64,000 bases of DNA, taken from positions 69,808,591 to 69,872,590 of the forward strand of contig NC_067195.1 of NCBI RefSeq assembly GCF_000699445.3. The letters run 5' to 3'. The translations under genes and the position numbers were made by a program. Shown here piece by piece: positions 12,701 to 22,946 of the stretch. Numbering within the stretch: position 1 is the stretch's first letter; each line of letters opens with the position of its first letter. The notes beneath the pieces were generated by a model that searched no databases, had not been told where the DNA came from, and saw only the letters and a list, made by a program, of their open reading frames with translations. This stretch comes from Schistosoma haematobium. Its lineage: Eukaryota > Platyhelminthes > Trematoda > Strigeidida > Schistosomatidae.

Positions 12701-15331
12701 CAGTTGAAACTATTCGAGACAATAAACGACAAACTAATTCATATCAAATTATTTCGAAACTGATGAGGTAAATTTATGTATCAATGCCCAGGTTGAACTT
12801 GATAGTTTTAAATAAATTGAGTATTGGGTAGAAAGCTAATAATAAATATTTTGATATATCCCAATGACTAGAAAATTGTATTTCTGACGTTTCATGACTT
12901 AATGTAAGTCACTTCTTCAGAGTAAATAAATAACCGAATTAAATTAACAAAAGTTTAAATAGTACGAAGGAGAAATGGGGAATATCTGTAGTAAAATCAA
13001 AATCGCAATAAGTTTAAACATGTCAAAGTCATGTTATTTTGGTCAAGATGATTCTCTATGACATATCAATTTGTGTGTAAGAAGGTTTCTTCAGTAAGAC
13101 AATAACAGCTCCATGCATGTTTGTCAACATTTTCTAACGCATAGTTCAATAAAGATCTGCAGTTTTCTTGATAATCAAAAGATAAAATATATCTAAATCT
13201 AGCGAACATAACAGTACTTACGTTCCAAAACTGCGAAATCAATATGCATGATATTAGACCGACGGCGAGTATTAAATAGTTGGCTATCCTTTCAGGTGGT
13301 TGTAAACAACGTGAACAAAATCCATTTGTTTTAGCTTGGAAAAATTTTGTCAACGGAACATAGATCATTGGTCCCACATTTGCTATCTGGTAATGTATAA
13401 ACAAGGAAAATGTGGAATATCTGTACTTAAGGACAAACAGACAATGTAAAGATGTGGACAAAAAAACAGTTAGATTCTACTCCTCCATACGTCATTCAGG
13501 CAACCACATTACTAGTAGCACGCACGTTTTTATACGGTTTAAACAGCTACGAAGTACGTTTCCTGACAGTCGACTACGCAGACGAATATTATATCTACTG
13601 TGCAATACTCCCTTTGGTAATAATAATATGAGTGTCCTAAAAACATTCTTCTTAATTGTAAAATTGTTTCTAGGGAAACTATGGGTGGTGTTCGCATCAT
13701 AGAATGATACTATGTTAACAAGGCTACCGAGATCAGAGAGTGTCGGACAGTTGCTTTATTTTATTTGGGATTTTTCAATAGAGTTTACTTATCGTTCTTC
13801 CCAGGATATTATTCAGGATTTTGACGCCCCGCAATTTGTACATTGGTTCTGATTAACTGAGTTTAAAACCAATCGTTAAAATTTCCTAAAATTAAACTAC
13901 TTTACTAAGCAATTGTGATAATGAAGTATCAGTCATGATATAAAAATTCTGGGAAAGAAAAAAAATGAATTTTATTCTCATCATAGGTTACAAGATTTTT
14001 ATGTCCAGGGAAGCCATTTGATTGCTAAAACGACTAGCTGAGATCAGGATTCGAATGAAGATTATGGCATGGAACATGGAGACAGTAGAAATATAAAAGA
14101 AAATTCATATAGTATGAAACCAACTAAACTGGACTATTTGGATAAATTCAGTCTTCTTATATAGAGTAAACCCTAAAGTTAAAATTGATAACTAGACACA
14201 GTAAACTCTTTGTGAAGGTTTGTATGAAGTACAGATTCTCATAAACGGAAGAGAGCCTATTATTAGATGTTTATTTTCATAAAGAGAGAAAAATCCCTGA
14301 CACAGTAGTAACTGAAAGACTAATTTCGGCAACCAAACGTTATCTTGACTTTGTATGTAGCTTTATGTGCATTTAAAGGCAGTACCGAGTTTCCAACACA
14401 AATCACAGGAGATCAGAAACGTGACAAATACCTATGTCCTTGACGGAATGGCTATCTACAGTAATAAAATAACAAACGATCTATGAAGCTCCAGGGTCTC
14501 TATTGTAACTAATTTACGAAATCTTTTGGTAAATTAGCCTAAGCTATAGGAGTTCTAAACAAATCACCTGACAGGTGAGATTTCGCGAAAATGATAGCGT
14601 CAGAAAAAATAGCTGGTACCGTCTGGCACTTCACGAAGTGTTGGGAGACTTAAAAACTCATAACATGAAAATCAGACCAAAGTAACCATCAGAAAACGCT
14701 ACTAGGATAAGGCACCAATCCGCAAATCCTTAAAAAGTAATGATTGCGTAAAGCTGATAAAAACACCGGTGAAATACACTGTGATTGAAATTCTTACTAT
14801 ATGTATTAATGAATTTTTTTATTTTATTCGATTAGAGGTCATACGTCCGAAAGTAAATACCTATAACGTTGATCTGAAATTCTCGTTATTTTATTTTCTT
14901 ATTATCAGCCATGGACGTTCATGAGGGCTTAACAAAAAACAATAAATATTACGTAAAATAACCTGTGCAGGATATTAACAAATATATTTATGCATGTAGA
15001 TTATGATTTTGAGTAGTGCTATAAGAAGCATAAAGATGAGTTGAAGACTTCGGTAATATTTAAAGCCCTTATTTCGTTATTTTCAATTTGATATTAGCAT
15101 TTAACACCGATAAATCTAGGTAGTATTCGCATATACATTATCTATAATCTAAAGTACTTGTATAATGATTATCAGGTAAGCAGGCAAACTCCAACCTTCT
15201 GGTAGAACATTGATCAATAACGGTAGTTCAACCCACAATCCATTAACAACAATCCATGATCCTAGACCATATAAACTGACAAAACAAGCTGCAAGCCATG
15301 TGAACTTTATGTCATTTTTTGATGGGACCAT
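3495..15331 (-). CDS. SLC52A: riboflavin transporter, SLC52A/RFVT family, 5' four coding exons
   Basis: Multi-pass plasma-membrane vitamin B2 transporter. Four coding exons on the minus strand join in phase: 15331-15158, 13386-13222, 5701-5461, 3782-3495. Together they give roughly 300 residues, against about 450 in the family. Family landmarks in order are [34 protein letters not shown], the FWN that ends a helix, [17 protein letters not shown], and [10 protein letters not shown]. The last exon ends at a GT donor, so the C-terminal helices lie beyond the left edge. Intron 1 is 1.8 kb, intron 2 is 7.5 kb and contains a whole RTE-like element, and intron 3 is 1.7 kb. The gene looks intact as far as it can be read. 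Confidence 0.9.
3783..5460 (-). other. SLC52A intron 3
   Basis: AT-rich intronic sequence between coding exons 3 and 4. Apart from the degenerate tRNA-like stretch at 4445-4525, no coding sequence, hairpin repeat or known mobile element is recognised here. Confidence 0.6.
4445..4525 (+). repeat. degenerate tRNA-like / tRNA-derived SINE-like segment
   Basis: The segment CCCGTGGTTAAGGC (4460-4473) resembles an RNA polymerase III A box and D arm. GGTTCAAAACC, about 40 bases later, resembles a B box and T arm with correct spacing. The anticodon arm is present only as TTTG...CAAA with a short loop, and the acceptor ends do not pair, so this is not a functional tRNA. It may be a head of a tRNA-derived SINE or a tRNA relic inside the transporter intron. 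Confidence 0.35.
5461..5701 (-). CDS. SLC52A: SLC52A coding exon 3
   Basis: 241-bp exon entered through TTTTAG^TCGGTAGC and left through ACAG^GTATAA. It encodes [16 protein letters not shown], then the strongest family block [16 protein letters not shown], then a helix containing [18 protein letters not shown] that corresponds to the GEGLSGLLPALVALAQG region of mammalian RFVTs. It ends with a glycosylation-type N-K-T just before the splice. The exon leaves one base of a codon, which exon 4 completes. Confidence 0.9.
5702..7799 (-). other. SLC52A intron 2, left part
   Basis: AT-rich intronic DNA between exon 3 and the intronic RTE element. No convincing coding sequence: the longest open stretches are under 85 codons, low in complexity and have no recognisable domain. 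No repeat is recognised. Confidence 0.5.
7800..8520 (+). other. 5' leader of the Perere-3-like element
   Basis: GC-richer leader preceding the endonuclease. It is open in two overlapping frames (7921-8145 and 8142-8513) but encodes no domain I recognise, so it is either an untranslated leader or a decayed ORF1. The sharp change in base composition at about 7800 against the AT-rich intron marks the element's 5' end. Confidence 0.55.
8523..9859 (+). pseudogene. RTE apurinic-type endonuclease and linker, one frameshift
   Basis: Endonuclease of the RTE element, which nicks target DNA to start reverse transcription. [14 protein letters not shown] (with the metal-binding Asn) begins at 8526, then [11 protein letters not shown] (catalytic Glu), then SAYSPTD near 8890. 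After a one-base frame change around 8965-8985 come [12 protein letters not shown] (8990), [10 protein letters not shown] (about 9210) and [10 protein letters not shown] (about 9280), the conserved C-terminal SDH. The linker runs open to 9859. All catalytic motifs are present, so only the frame break disables this part. Confidence 0.83.
9860..11501 (+). pseudogene. RTE reverse transcriptase, frameshifted
   Basis: Reverse transcriptase in at least three frames. 10053-10440 carries [13 protein letters not shown], the NHRGISL block, and [15 protein letters not shown] (first catalytic Asp). 10418-10700 carries [17 protein letters not shown] and [11 protein letters not shown], the intact active site. 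10810-11501 carries [13 protein letters not shown], a thumb-like region with [11 protein letters not shown], and the C-terminal [13 protein letters not shown] and [18 protein letters not shown] blocks. It ends at TAA 11499-11501. The sequence between about 10690 and 10810 appears shortened relative to related elements. Confidence 0.83.
11744..13221 (-). other. SLC52A intron 2, right part
   Basis: Intronic AT-rich DNA between the RTE tail and coding exon 2. It holds a Penelope-type hammerhead relic at 12880-12926. No coding feature is recognised elsewhere in it. Confidence 0.5.
12880..12926 (-). ncRNA. minimal hammerhead ribozyme motif, isolated Penelope relic
   Basis: On the minus strand: core CTGAAGA (12920-12914), one extra A, stem II of seven pairs closed by G-U with a five-base loop (12912-12894), then GAA (12893-12891). 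Stem III is the palindrome ACGT (12890-12887), and the cleavage base is C (12886). Stem I pairs TTTACT (12926-12921) with AGAAAT (12885-12880), with one internal mismatch. No Penelope coding sequence lies nearby, so this looks like an isolated terminal repeat of a PLE in the transporter intron. The layout matches the motifs at 1667 and 45957. Confidence 0.6.
13222..13386 (-). CDS. SLC52A: SLC52A coding exon 2
   Basis: 165-bp exon, phase 0 at both ends, between acceptor ACCAG^ATAGC and donor GGAAC^GTAAGT. It encodes [16 protein letters not shown], a cysteine-containing loop ([10 protein letters not shown]) and a hydrophobic helix ending ILISQFWN. Human RFVTs have the same arrangement, with a helix after the loop ending in WN, which supports the placement. 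Confidence 0.87.
13387..15157 (-). other. SLC52A intron 1
   Basis: AT-rich intron between coding exons 1 and 2. No coding domain, RNA gene or known mobile element is recognised. Confidence 0.55.
15158..15331 (-). CDS. SLC52A: SLC52A coding exon 1 (start codon exon)
   Basis: Starts at ATG 15331-15329 with [19 protein letters not shown] and includes transmembrane segment 1 and the family signature [20 protein letters not shown]. Just upstream is a clean acceptor (TTTTAG then CATGG), so a 5'-untranslated exon probably lies further right. This is why the ATG at 15331 is chosen over any longer reading, which would need a non-ATG start. The donor is CAA^GTACTT at 15157-15156, in phase 0. Confidence 0.88.
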
Positions 15332-16309
15332 GCTAAAATGCGGAAGTAAAGTTATGTGCAAATATATTTAAGAAAACCAAATAACATTAACATCATGAAT
15401 AGAGATTAATTTTAGCTGTTAAACAAATAATTATTGGAAGAATAAATAATTACAAAATCAAGGCAATTTAAAAATCATTTGATATTGGGGTTTTTACAGT
15501 TTATGTAGATAGTTAACATTCACTCACAAAAAAAAACATTACGAGTACTGGAGCAACCTCAAATAATAATGACCCAAATTTAGAGAACGTTCCATCAAAG
15601 ATAAAATTCTGATGCAGACTTGCACCAATTTAACTCAAATAAATTTTAATGTGCCAAATGCACCAATTTTTACGTTGCACTAAAAATGAATATCTTAGTA
15701 CTTAAATGTTGTTTTTATCATTTGAACTAACGTGATGGCAAATAATATCCAAAGCAATCCATGAGGCTTTTTATGATCGAGTTAGTCTCAAGAAGTAAAA
15801 ACGCTGAAAATTACTTTCTAAAGAGTTGCGGCTACTAAACTATCAGGAACAAAAAAATCAATATTACTAACAAACTATTCTTTTCATCAACAGTATGTAT
15901 ATATTTTACCACTCATAGTGCACTCGCGATAAAAGTAAAAGATGACCTGAATCCTTCGACTTGTACATGTGTTTATGAATTTAATTGCTTTTGTGGAAAC
16001 AGCTACATAAAAAATTCAGTAACTTCATCGTTACCATTTAGAATATTGTTGTGACCAGAAAAAGAAACAATTAAATACATGAAAATGTCAATACACTGAT
16101 TCAGTGGACACAACATAAAATCTATAAAAGCTTAGTATTCGACATTATGGATAGAATGTCAATGAAGCTTTCAAAATTTGTGTATCTCCACTTACTAAGT
16201 ATATCAGAAGCAATATGCACCAGAACTTAGTAATAAAATTTATGCAAACGAAGTCATTTTCTTGGATTCCATCCTTGGTACAGTAAATATTCATTGCCCC
16301 CCCAAAAGC
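15332..16309. other. AT-rich stretch upstream of SLC52A coding exon 1
   Basis: Probably a 5' intron, because a splice acceptor directly precedes the start-codon exon. No leader exon or promoter could be identified by eye. Confidence 0.4.
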
Positions 16310-16744
16310 TGGTATGACTGAGAGTGGGGTGGGCTCGCCCTCCCTCTCGAAATCCTCTCACACGGCCACGCGTATACAGCCTCTGTCAGGGAGTTCTACA
16401 CACTACCTTCTCGTGGCGGAGGTTTTCTCTGCGAAAAGAAGAGGATGAAAAGCGAATATCCAGCGCTTTAACCGGATCCCAAACCAAATCAATAGTGCAC
16501 ATGGTCTCCAGTATGCTGCAGGAACAAATGGCGTGTGAATCAATCGTTGGTTACCGGCTACCATGAGACTGCATCTCCTCACGATGCTCCGCCTTAGGTC
16601 AAAGGTCCGGGGTGTGGCCCCCTAAGAAAACTACCTGCTTCGGTCTGGGCACCCGGGCAGTATCACAGCCCACACAAAAATGATGAACTGTTTATAATTA
16701 TGGAAACTACTTTTCTTGCTTCAACTAACGGTTAAATGATTCAA

Positions 16745-16801
<57 letters not shown>

Positions 16802-17304
16802 TACTACATCATTATTCATCCTCTTCTATTCCTACTCCGTCTATACTTACTTTCTCGACTTATACAGCAGCTCGTCTATGGTAGAAATTCGACTCTATCT
16901 AAACGTTCTCGAGTCACTGTCCGGTTGAAAATTGTATGTTACCACTGAATATGAGTACTGAAGCAGTTTTTCTGAAACCACGTGCACCATTCAAACTGGC
17001 TGCCTTCAACGTTCGCACACTTATGCAGGTCGGACAACAGATAGGGCTGGTTATGTTGTTGGAAAGTCTTAATATTGATGTTTGTTGTCTATCCAAGACT
17101 CGTATTCCAGACTGTGGTGAAGTACTACAAATTCGCTCTCGATCCGTCGCTTCGAAAAGCTTGTTTTACGTGCGATTATCCGAGGATCCTGTGGCATCTT
17201 CGTCTGGTCTTGCTGACGTTGGTGTCGCACTGAGCGCTAGAGCTGAGGCAGCTCTAATCGAATGGATCCCCATTAACAATCGGCTGGTTATGTGCTGTTA
17301 GATT
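16310..17304 (+). mobile_element. inverted 5' fragment of an RTE-like element
   Basis: Plus-strand copy of the first kilobase of the element that occupies 17305-20250 on the minus strand. Both share the leader beginning near 16324/20240 and the endonuclease start (16936-17301). That start contains FKLAAFNVRTLMQVGQQ, the DVCCLSKTRI block and LIEWIPI, and ends at ATGTGCTGTTAG in both copies. This copy has an extra 465-bp block (about 16450-16915) in its leader that the other lacks. At 17304 it abuts the truncated 3' end of the minus-strand element, tail to tail. Confidence 0.8.
16745..16802 (+). repeat. (ATT)n microsatellite
   Basis: About 19 uninterrupted ATT units inside the extra leader block of the RTE-like 5' fragment. 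The poly-isoleucine open reading frame over it is a by-product. Confidence 0.95.
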
Positions 17305-18600
17305 CTGAGCCATATCCGATAACGTCTCTAGCCACTGTATCTCACCGTTTCTAGGACCCCAACCAGGGAGTCATGAAGGACGAACACAATCCAGCCCTCT
17401 GCAACTTCCTTTCATACCACGACACCACGTCATACACTGAATACCTCTCCGCTTCTTTCAACCAGTCCCAGAGTCAGCAAATAATGCACGACGTGGAATT
17501 CTCTGGGACGACATTCGGAGAACATGTCTAAGCCACCGAAGTCGGTGTTTCAAGATGGTGATACCAATTGAATTATCATCTCTGTGCCCGAACGCACAAT
17601 GCCGAACCTCTGCATTACGAACATGATGTTGCAAATGGATGTCAGCAATCCTTCGGAGACAACGATGATCGAACACACAGAGTCGTCTAACATCCTCAAC
17701 TCGGAGAGACCAGGTTTCACAAGCATAGAGCAAAACTGCTCTCACCGACGCGTTGTAGATCCGACCTTTTACAGCCAGACTAACATCACGAAGGCGCCAA
17801 AGATGGCCAAGATTGGCATAAGCCGCTCTGGCTTCCACCATATGTGCATTGATCTCATCAATCACGTCACCATCAGCACTTATGCAGCTACCCAGATACA
17901 CGAACGTCTCAACTACGTCTATCTGCTCACCATCCAGGGTGAGTACAGGATTGGAATCCTGCCAGTCTTGTAGAAGTACTTTGCACTTCGAAGGTGCAAA
18001 GCACATAACATACCTACGGACACTGATTGTCAACTGATTAAGTGCGGATTGCATGGCTAGGGCATTATCGCACAGTAAGACAATATCATCCGCATACTCA
18101 AGGTCGAGAAGTCTTTCTCCGGGCAACAGATCCACACCACCATTACTTACAGCCATCAGAGCTGTTTCCAGAATCTCATCGATGACAAAGTTGAAGAGGA
18201 ATGGTGAGATTGGGCAACCCTGTCTAACCCCACTGCTTGAATGGAACAATGGAGAAAGGTGATTGTATGCCCTCACTCTGCATGAGGTGTTTGTATATAG
18301 GGCTTTTAGGATGTTAATAAACTTCTCAGGCACACCCTTCTTCAATAGACAATCCCAGAGAACAGTCCTGTCCAACGAATCGAAAGCAGCCCTAATGTCA
18401 AGAAACACTACGATTGTTGGCCTTTGATAAGTATGACGGTGTTCTAACATTTGGCGGAGGGTGAAGACATGATCAATACATCCTCGACCAGAACGAAACC
18501 CAGCCTGCTCCTCGCGAGTCAATCTTTCTCGGGTTTTGAACAACCTACAAAGTATGACGGAAGCCAATAGCTTGGACGCAATCGGAAGTAGACTTATCCC
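17305..18600 (-). pseudogene. RTE-like reverse transcriptase, C terminus lost
   Basis: 18567-17458 is open for 369 codons and covers most of the reverse transcriptase: EEQAGFRSGRGCIDHVF, VVFLDIRAAFDSLDR (first catalytic Asp), [30 protein letters not shown] (active site), FVYLGSCISADG and LLYACETWSLRVEDVRRL. The N-terminal fingers upstream of 18567 are in another frame. The C-terminal tryptophan-rich block continues out of frame to about 17305 and then stops at the junction with the inverted fragment. Confidence 0.82.
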
Positions 18601-18732
18601 CCGATAGTTGCTACAGGAACGACGTGAACCCTTTTAAAGATAGGGACAACTATCGACTCATTCCATGACGTCGGTACAGTCTCTAGCTCCCAGACCCTTG
18701 TAAACAACACAGTCAGTTCCTTAGTGAGAAAG

Positions 18733-20055
18733 TCACGTGATTGGCATCCCGTCATCCTCACAGTTTGTTTCGCTCATACCACACTTCTTGCTGCCAGTGG
18801 CTCGGATGAGTTGGAAGAGCTTCCGGTAATTACCAGATGCAGCTGCTGCTTCCAGCTCATTAGCACGCATCGACCACCAGGCTTCTCGGTCCTTACGCAA
18901 GCTTTGCCCAATTTCCTTACGTAACATCCTTCGTTTATGGTCACACTCACGGTCACCCAGAGTAGACCGACGGGCTTCAATGAGTTGTAAGGAACCAGAA
19001 GAAACCCAGTGCTTAAAAGCGGGACGTTTCGCAAGCCCACAACTGACTGTACCCGCCATTTTCATGGCGTCATGCAATTGCAACCAATGCTCATCTATAC
19101 TTTTCGGTGGAGTGGTAGCTAGCCTAGAGGCTAGCTCGGTTCGATACTTACTTGCAACAGAAGTCGCAACCAGCTTGCTAATATCAATCCGTTGATGGCG
19201 GCCACTTCGTTGTCCACTGAAAAGTAAGGTAAGATTTGCGCAGACCAAGGTATGGTCAGAGTCCAGATAGGTACTACAAAAGGAGCGGCAGTCTTGTACA
19301 CAACCACGCCAGCGGTAGCTGATCACGATGTGACCAATCTGAGTCCAGGCTTCGGATGCAGAGGGAGGACGCCAGCTGGCACATCGGCGATGACTGTGCC
19401 GAAAGTTAGTGCTAGCCAGAAACAGGTTGTGGTCTGTGCATAGTTGCAGTAGACGGTCTCCGTTATCTGTCCTGCGACCAACAAGTCCCCATCGGCCACC
19501 TAGACGACTCTCTTCTGTGCCTAGACGCCCCATCTGAGCATTCAAGTCTCCGGCTAGTACTACAACATCTGTCGAACGCACTTTCTGGAGAAGAACAGAT
19601 AACTGGTGGTAAAATTCATCCTCGATTGCATCCCGGCTGCAATCTGTTGGGGCATAGGCGGAGATGACGAAAAGACATCGTTTCTCACTTTGATGGAACT
19701 TTCTAATCTAACAGCACATAAACAACCGACTGGTAATGGGGATCCATTCGATTAGTGCTGCCTCAGCTCTAGCGCTCAGTGCGACACCAACGTCAGCAAG
19801 ACCAGACGAAGATGCCACAGGATCCTCGGATAATCGCACGTAAAACAGGCTTTTCGAAGCGACAGATCGAGAGCGAATTTGTAGTACTTCACCACAGTCT
19901 GGAATACGAGTCTTGGATAGACAACAAACATCAATATTAAGACTTTCCAACAACATAACCAGCCCTATCTGTTGTCCGACCTGCATAAGTGTGCGAACGT
20001 TGAAGGCAGCCAGTTTGAATGGTGCACGTGGTTTCAGAAAAACTGCTTCAGTACT
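18733..20055 (-). pseudogene. RTE-like endonuclease and linker
   Basis: Endonuclease domain in two pieces. 20055-19708 contains the N-terminal AAFNVRTLM and the DVCCLSKTRI block, where the usual catalytic SET reads SKT, so the metal-binding Glu is replaced by Lys. It ends at an in-frame TAG. 19581-18733 contains VVLAGDLNAQMGRL, TQIGHIVISYRWRG (usual IDH reads IGH) and LDSDHTLV. The E-to-K and D-to-G changes and the stop show decay beyond simple frameshifts. The same SKT occurs in the inverted copy at 16936-17301, so that mutation predates the duplication. Confidence 0.75.
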
Positions 20056-20111
20056 CATATTCAGTGGTAACATACAATTTTCAACCGGACAGTGACTCGC
20101 TTTTCGTCCTC

Positions 20112-22946
20112 TCATTTTCGTAAACAACACCCCCGCCACGAGAAGGCAATGAGTAGGACTTCCCTGGCAGAGGCTGTATACGCGTGGCCGTGTGAGAGTA
20201 TTTCGAGAGGGAGAGCGGACTCTCCCCACTCTCGGCCGTACCAGGGCATTCGGGGATTAACGATAACTCCTAAGTCATTATATGTCTGGACGACAGGTAG
20301 CTCAGTGTTATTTATCGTGTATGTATCTGTGCCTTGATGACCGATATGCATCGCAACACACTTGGAAGTATTTATCGGCAACTGCCAGGTTTGAGACCAT
20401 TCAGATAACTTCTTCAGGTCATTTTGAAGTTCTAAGCTATCACTCTTGCATCGTATCGTTCTCCATATCTTGACATCGTCAACATATAGCAAGACCGATG
20501 ATGATAGTAGACAAGGAAGGTCATTTACATACAAGAGGAATAGCACTGGCCCCAAACCTGTACCCTTGGGCACTCCACTAAGCACAGTTTCCCAGCTAGA
20601 TAGCTTTAAGTTCACCCTTACTCTTTGTTGACGCCCAACTAAGAACTCTTTTATCCACCTTAATAAATTGCCTCCAATCCCGACTTTTCTTAACTTATAT
20701 AGCAGCCGGCTGTGCGGAACTTTGTCAAAAGCTTTACTGAAATCAATGAAGGCGACGTCTACAGGTAGCTTTTGGTCCTTAAGAGCGCACCAGCTTTCAC
20801 GAGCCACTAATAAGTTAGTGAGACAAGAATAACCTATTCTGAAGCCATGCTGCTTCTCCGAGAGGATCCGATTTTTATCGAGATACTTAAACAGCTCCTT
20901 CCGAATAATCTCTTCTAAGATTTTAACAACCACACTAGTTAGGCTAACGGGGCGGTAGTTCTCAGGTTTGTGTTTCGTACCTGTTTTGAAGACAGGACTT
21001 ACTATGGCGTTTTTCCAGTCTTTTGGGAAACGACCCTGCGTAACGAATAGGTTAAAGCATGTACTTAAAGGGCTTGTAACGAAGTTAGATAATTCCTTCA
21101 GTAGCCTGGGATGTAATTCATCGGGCCTCGTGGATTTGCCTATGTCAAGCTTATTTAGCAGACCAAAGACATCGAGTTCTTTAATGGTCACGCTATCCAG
21201 TGTATGTATGGGGGGATCTGTATACGCTGACGGGAAGGGCGCTTCTATGGTATACACGTTGCTAAAGTAGTTCGAGAACACTTGAGCCTTACCAAAGTCG
21301 TCCTCCACTAATGATGAAGCAGTACTGTCTCCCCATAGAGCAGAAATATTTCCTTTTCTCCTTGTCCTTTGGTATATATAGGAATACAAGCGTCTAGGAC
21401 ATTCTATGGATTCCTTAACAAGTTTTTCTTCGTACAATTTTCTAGACTTACGGAGGGTCGAGGCACAAGTATTCCGAGCCTTTCGATACTGAGATTTTGA
21501 CTCATCAGACCCCAGTAACCTAAATCTATCCCACATTTTCCTTTTCTTACGGAGAAGGATACGGACCTCCCTACTGAACCATGGTGGGGAGTTCTTCGGC
21601 CCCTTTGGTATAGTCCAAGGGATGTGAGGTGTGGTAACTTTTAAGTACGAATTTCGAAATGCGTCCCAGGCCGTTTCAATTGAGGACTCTGGGTCTATTG
21701 TCCAATCTATTAACGATGCTGAGTGCATGATGTCTGGTATGTTTGCTTTCCAGACGTTGGGTCTGGACCGGACTGACGCGTGCTCGTGACTGGCAGTTAT
21801 ATGGAAGTCGAAAGTTAAAACTGCGTGATCACTCTTACCTAGAGGCGGCATATGATGGAGGTTCGCAACATCATCCTCATACTGAGTCAGTATCAGATCT
21901 AATAAAGATGATTCAGTGTCCGGATCGTACCTCGTCGCTTCTTTCACATGTTGCACTAGGGCACATGTGATATCCCCATCAACTAGTTCCCGCTCGAAGG
22001 AATTCTCCGACGATTCAGTTCTCAGATTTTCCCAGCCTACCATAGGTGCATTGAAGTCCCCTAGGATTAGACATCGACCATTTGGGGACCAAGTATTGAG
22101 ACTGCTTAACAGGATCTCATTTGCTTCACAGCTTGGACTGAGATAGACCAAACCAATCAGCAGCTCTTGTCCCTTGCATTTCAGGCTGCAACTAACTAAT
22201 TCACACGTCCCACTCTCATGGGATACACTATCGATAATGGTAAATGGGATAGCATTCCTAATGAATAGAGCTACTCCCCCTCCTTTGCGCTTTTGTGTTC
22301 TGTCGGCCCTTACTAACGTAAAACCCTCGAAATCAAGTTCCATACTATCTATAGCCTGTGTCAGCCAGGTTTCTGTTACTGCGATTATGTCTGGCTTTGT
22401 AGAGTCGATCTGTACACTTAGTTCCGATCGCTTATTAAGTAAGCTTTGTGCATTGGTGTAACAGATCCGAAGCCTGTTTAAGTGCCTTCGTGCTTCACCC
22501 AGAGTGGCTTCGGCATCATTCTCTGTCGAAGTCTTACAATTTACAATTTTCAGGTCCCTTTCGCTAGCGTCTAACCTAAGTTGTAGTTCTTTCTCGGCTT
22601 CCCGTCTTTTAACATGGTCTGCCAACGGTAGGTCCTTTCGGATAAAAACTCCTGAACCCTTTAATTTGTGTCCATTCTGTAAAATTAGGTCACGTTCGTT
22701 CGAAGAGCTGAATACTACTTTAAGCAGTCTGGAATGATTTGGTTTCGAGTCCGCTAGACTCCCTAGTCTGTAAACCTTTAGCAAGGTGACCCCAGTCATA
22801 TTTTGAGGCATGAGTTGATTAAGCAACTGCCTAATCAGTACAATGTCATGCTCAAAACGAGCTTTAGGTTCAGAGCTATCGCTCTCCTTAATTCTATGAA
22901 AAATAGCTGATCTGTCGCTATGATCAGCTTTCGATTTTTCAACCAC
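20112..22946 (-). pseudogene. CR1 endonuclease-reverse transcriptase fused to RTE leader
   Basis: A 944-codon open frame. Endonuclease motifs: CYTNAQSLLNKRSEL near residue 162, AVTETWL near 190, ILGDFNAPMVGWE near 293, KSDHAVLTF near 372. Reverse transcriptase: VSPVFKTGTKHKPENYRPVSL near 640, FIDFSKAFDKVPH near 713, SGVPKGTGLGPVLFLLYVNDL near 765, and active site LLYVDDVKIW. The catalytic residues are all present. After DLGVIVNPR (about residue 897) the frame passes without a stop into the RTE leader, adding about 45 unrelated residues and replacing the CR1 C terminus. The open frame suggests a fairly young element. Confidence 0.85.

Larger units (their letters stand above)
17305..20250 (-). 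mobile_element. RTE-like non-LTR element, body, 3' end missing
   Basis: Minus-strand RTE-clade element, a relative of but distinct from the one at 7800-11743. Its leader starts near 20250, fused directly to the interrupted CR1 reading frame. The endonuclease begins at 20055, breaks near 19710-19690, and resumes at 19581. The reverse transcriptase runs 18567-17458 and on in another frame to about 17305, ending at the C-terminal LETLSDMAQ block. There the usual tail is missing and an inverted copy of the element's own 5' end follows. Confidence 0.8.

Noticed and set aside
15332..15361. Ten-codon N-terminal extension of the transporter
   Set aside because: It would need a TTG start, and a splice acceptor (TTTTAG) lies directly before the ATG at 15331.
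16450..16915. Extra leader block read as a spliced intron of the RTE-like element
   Set aside because: The edges lack GT-AG. The three-base overlap CGA points to a microhomology deletion or template skip.
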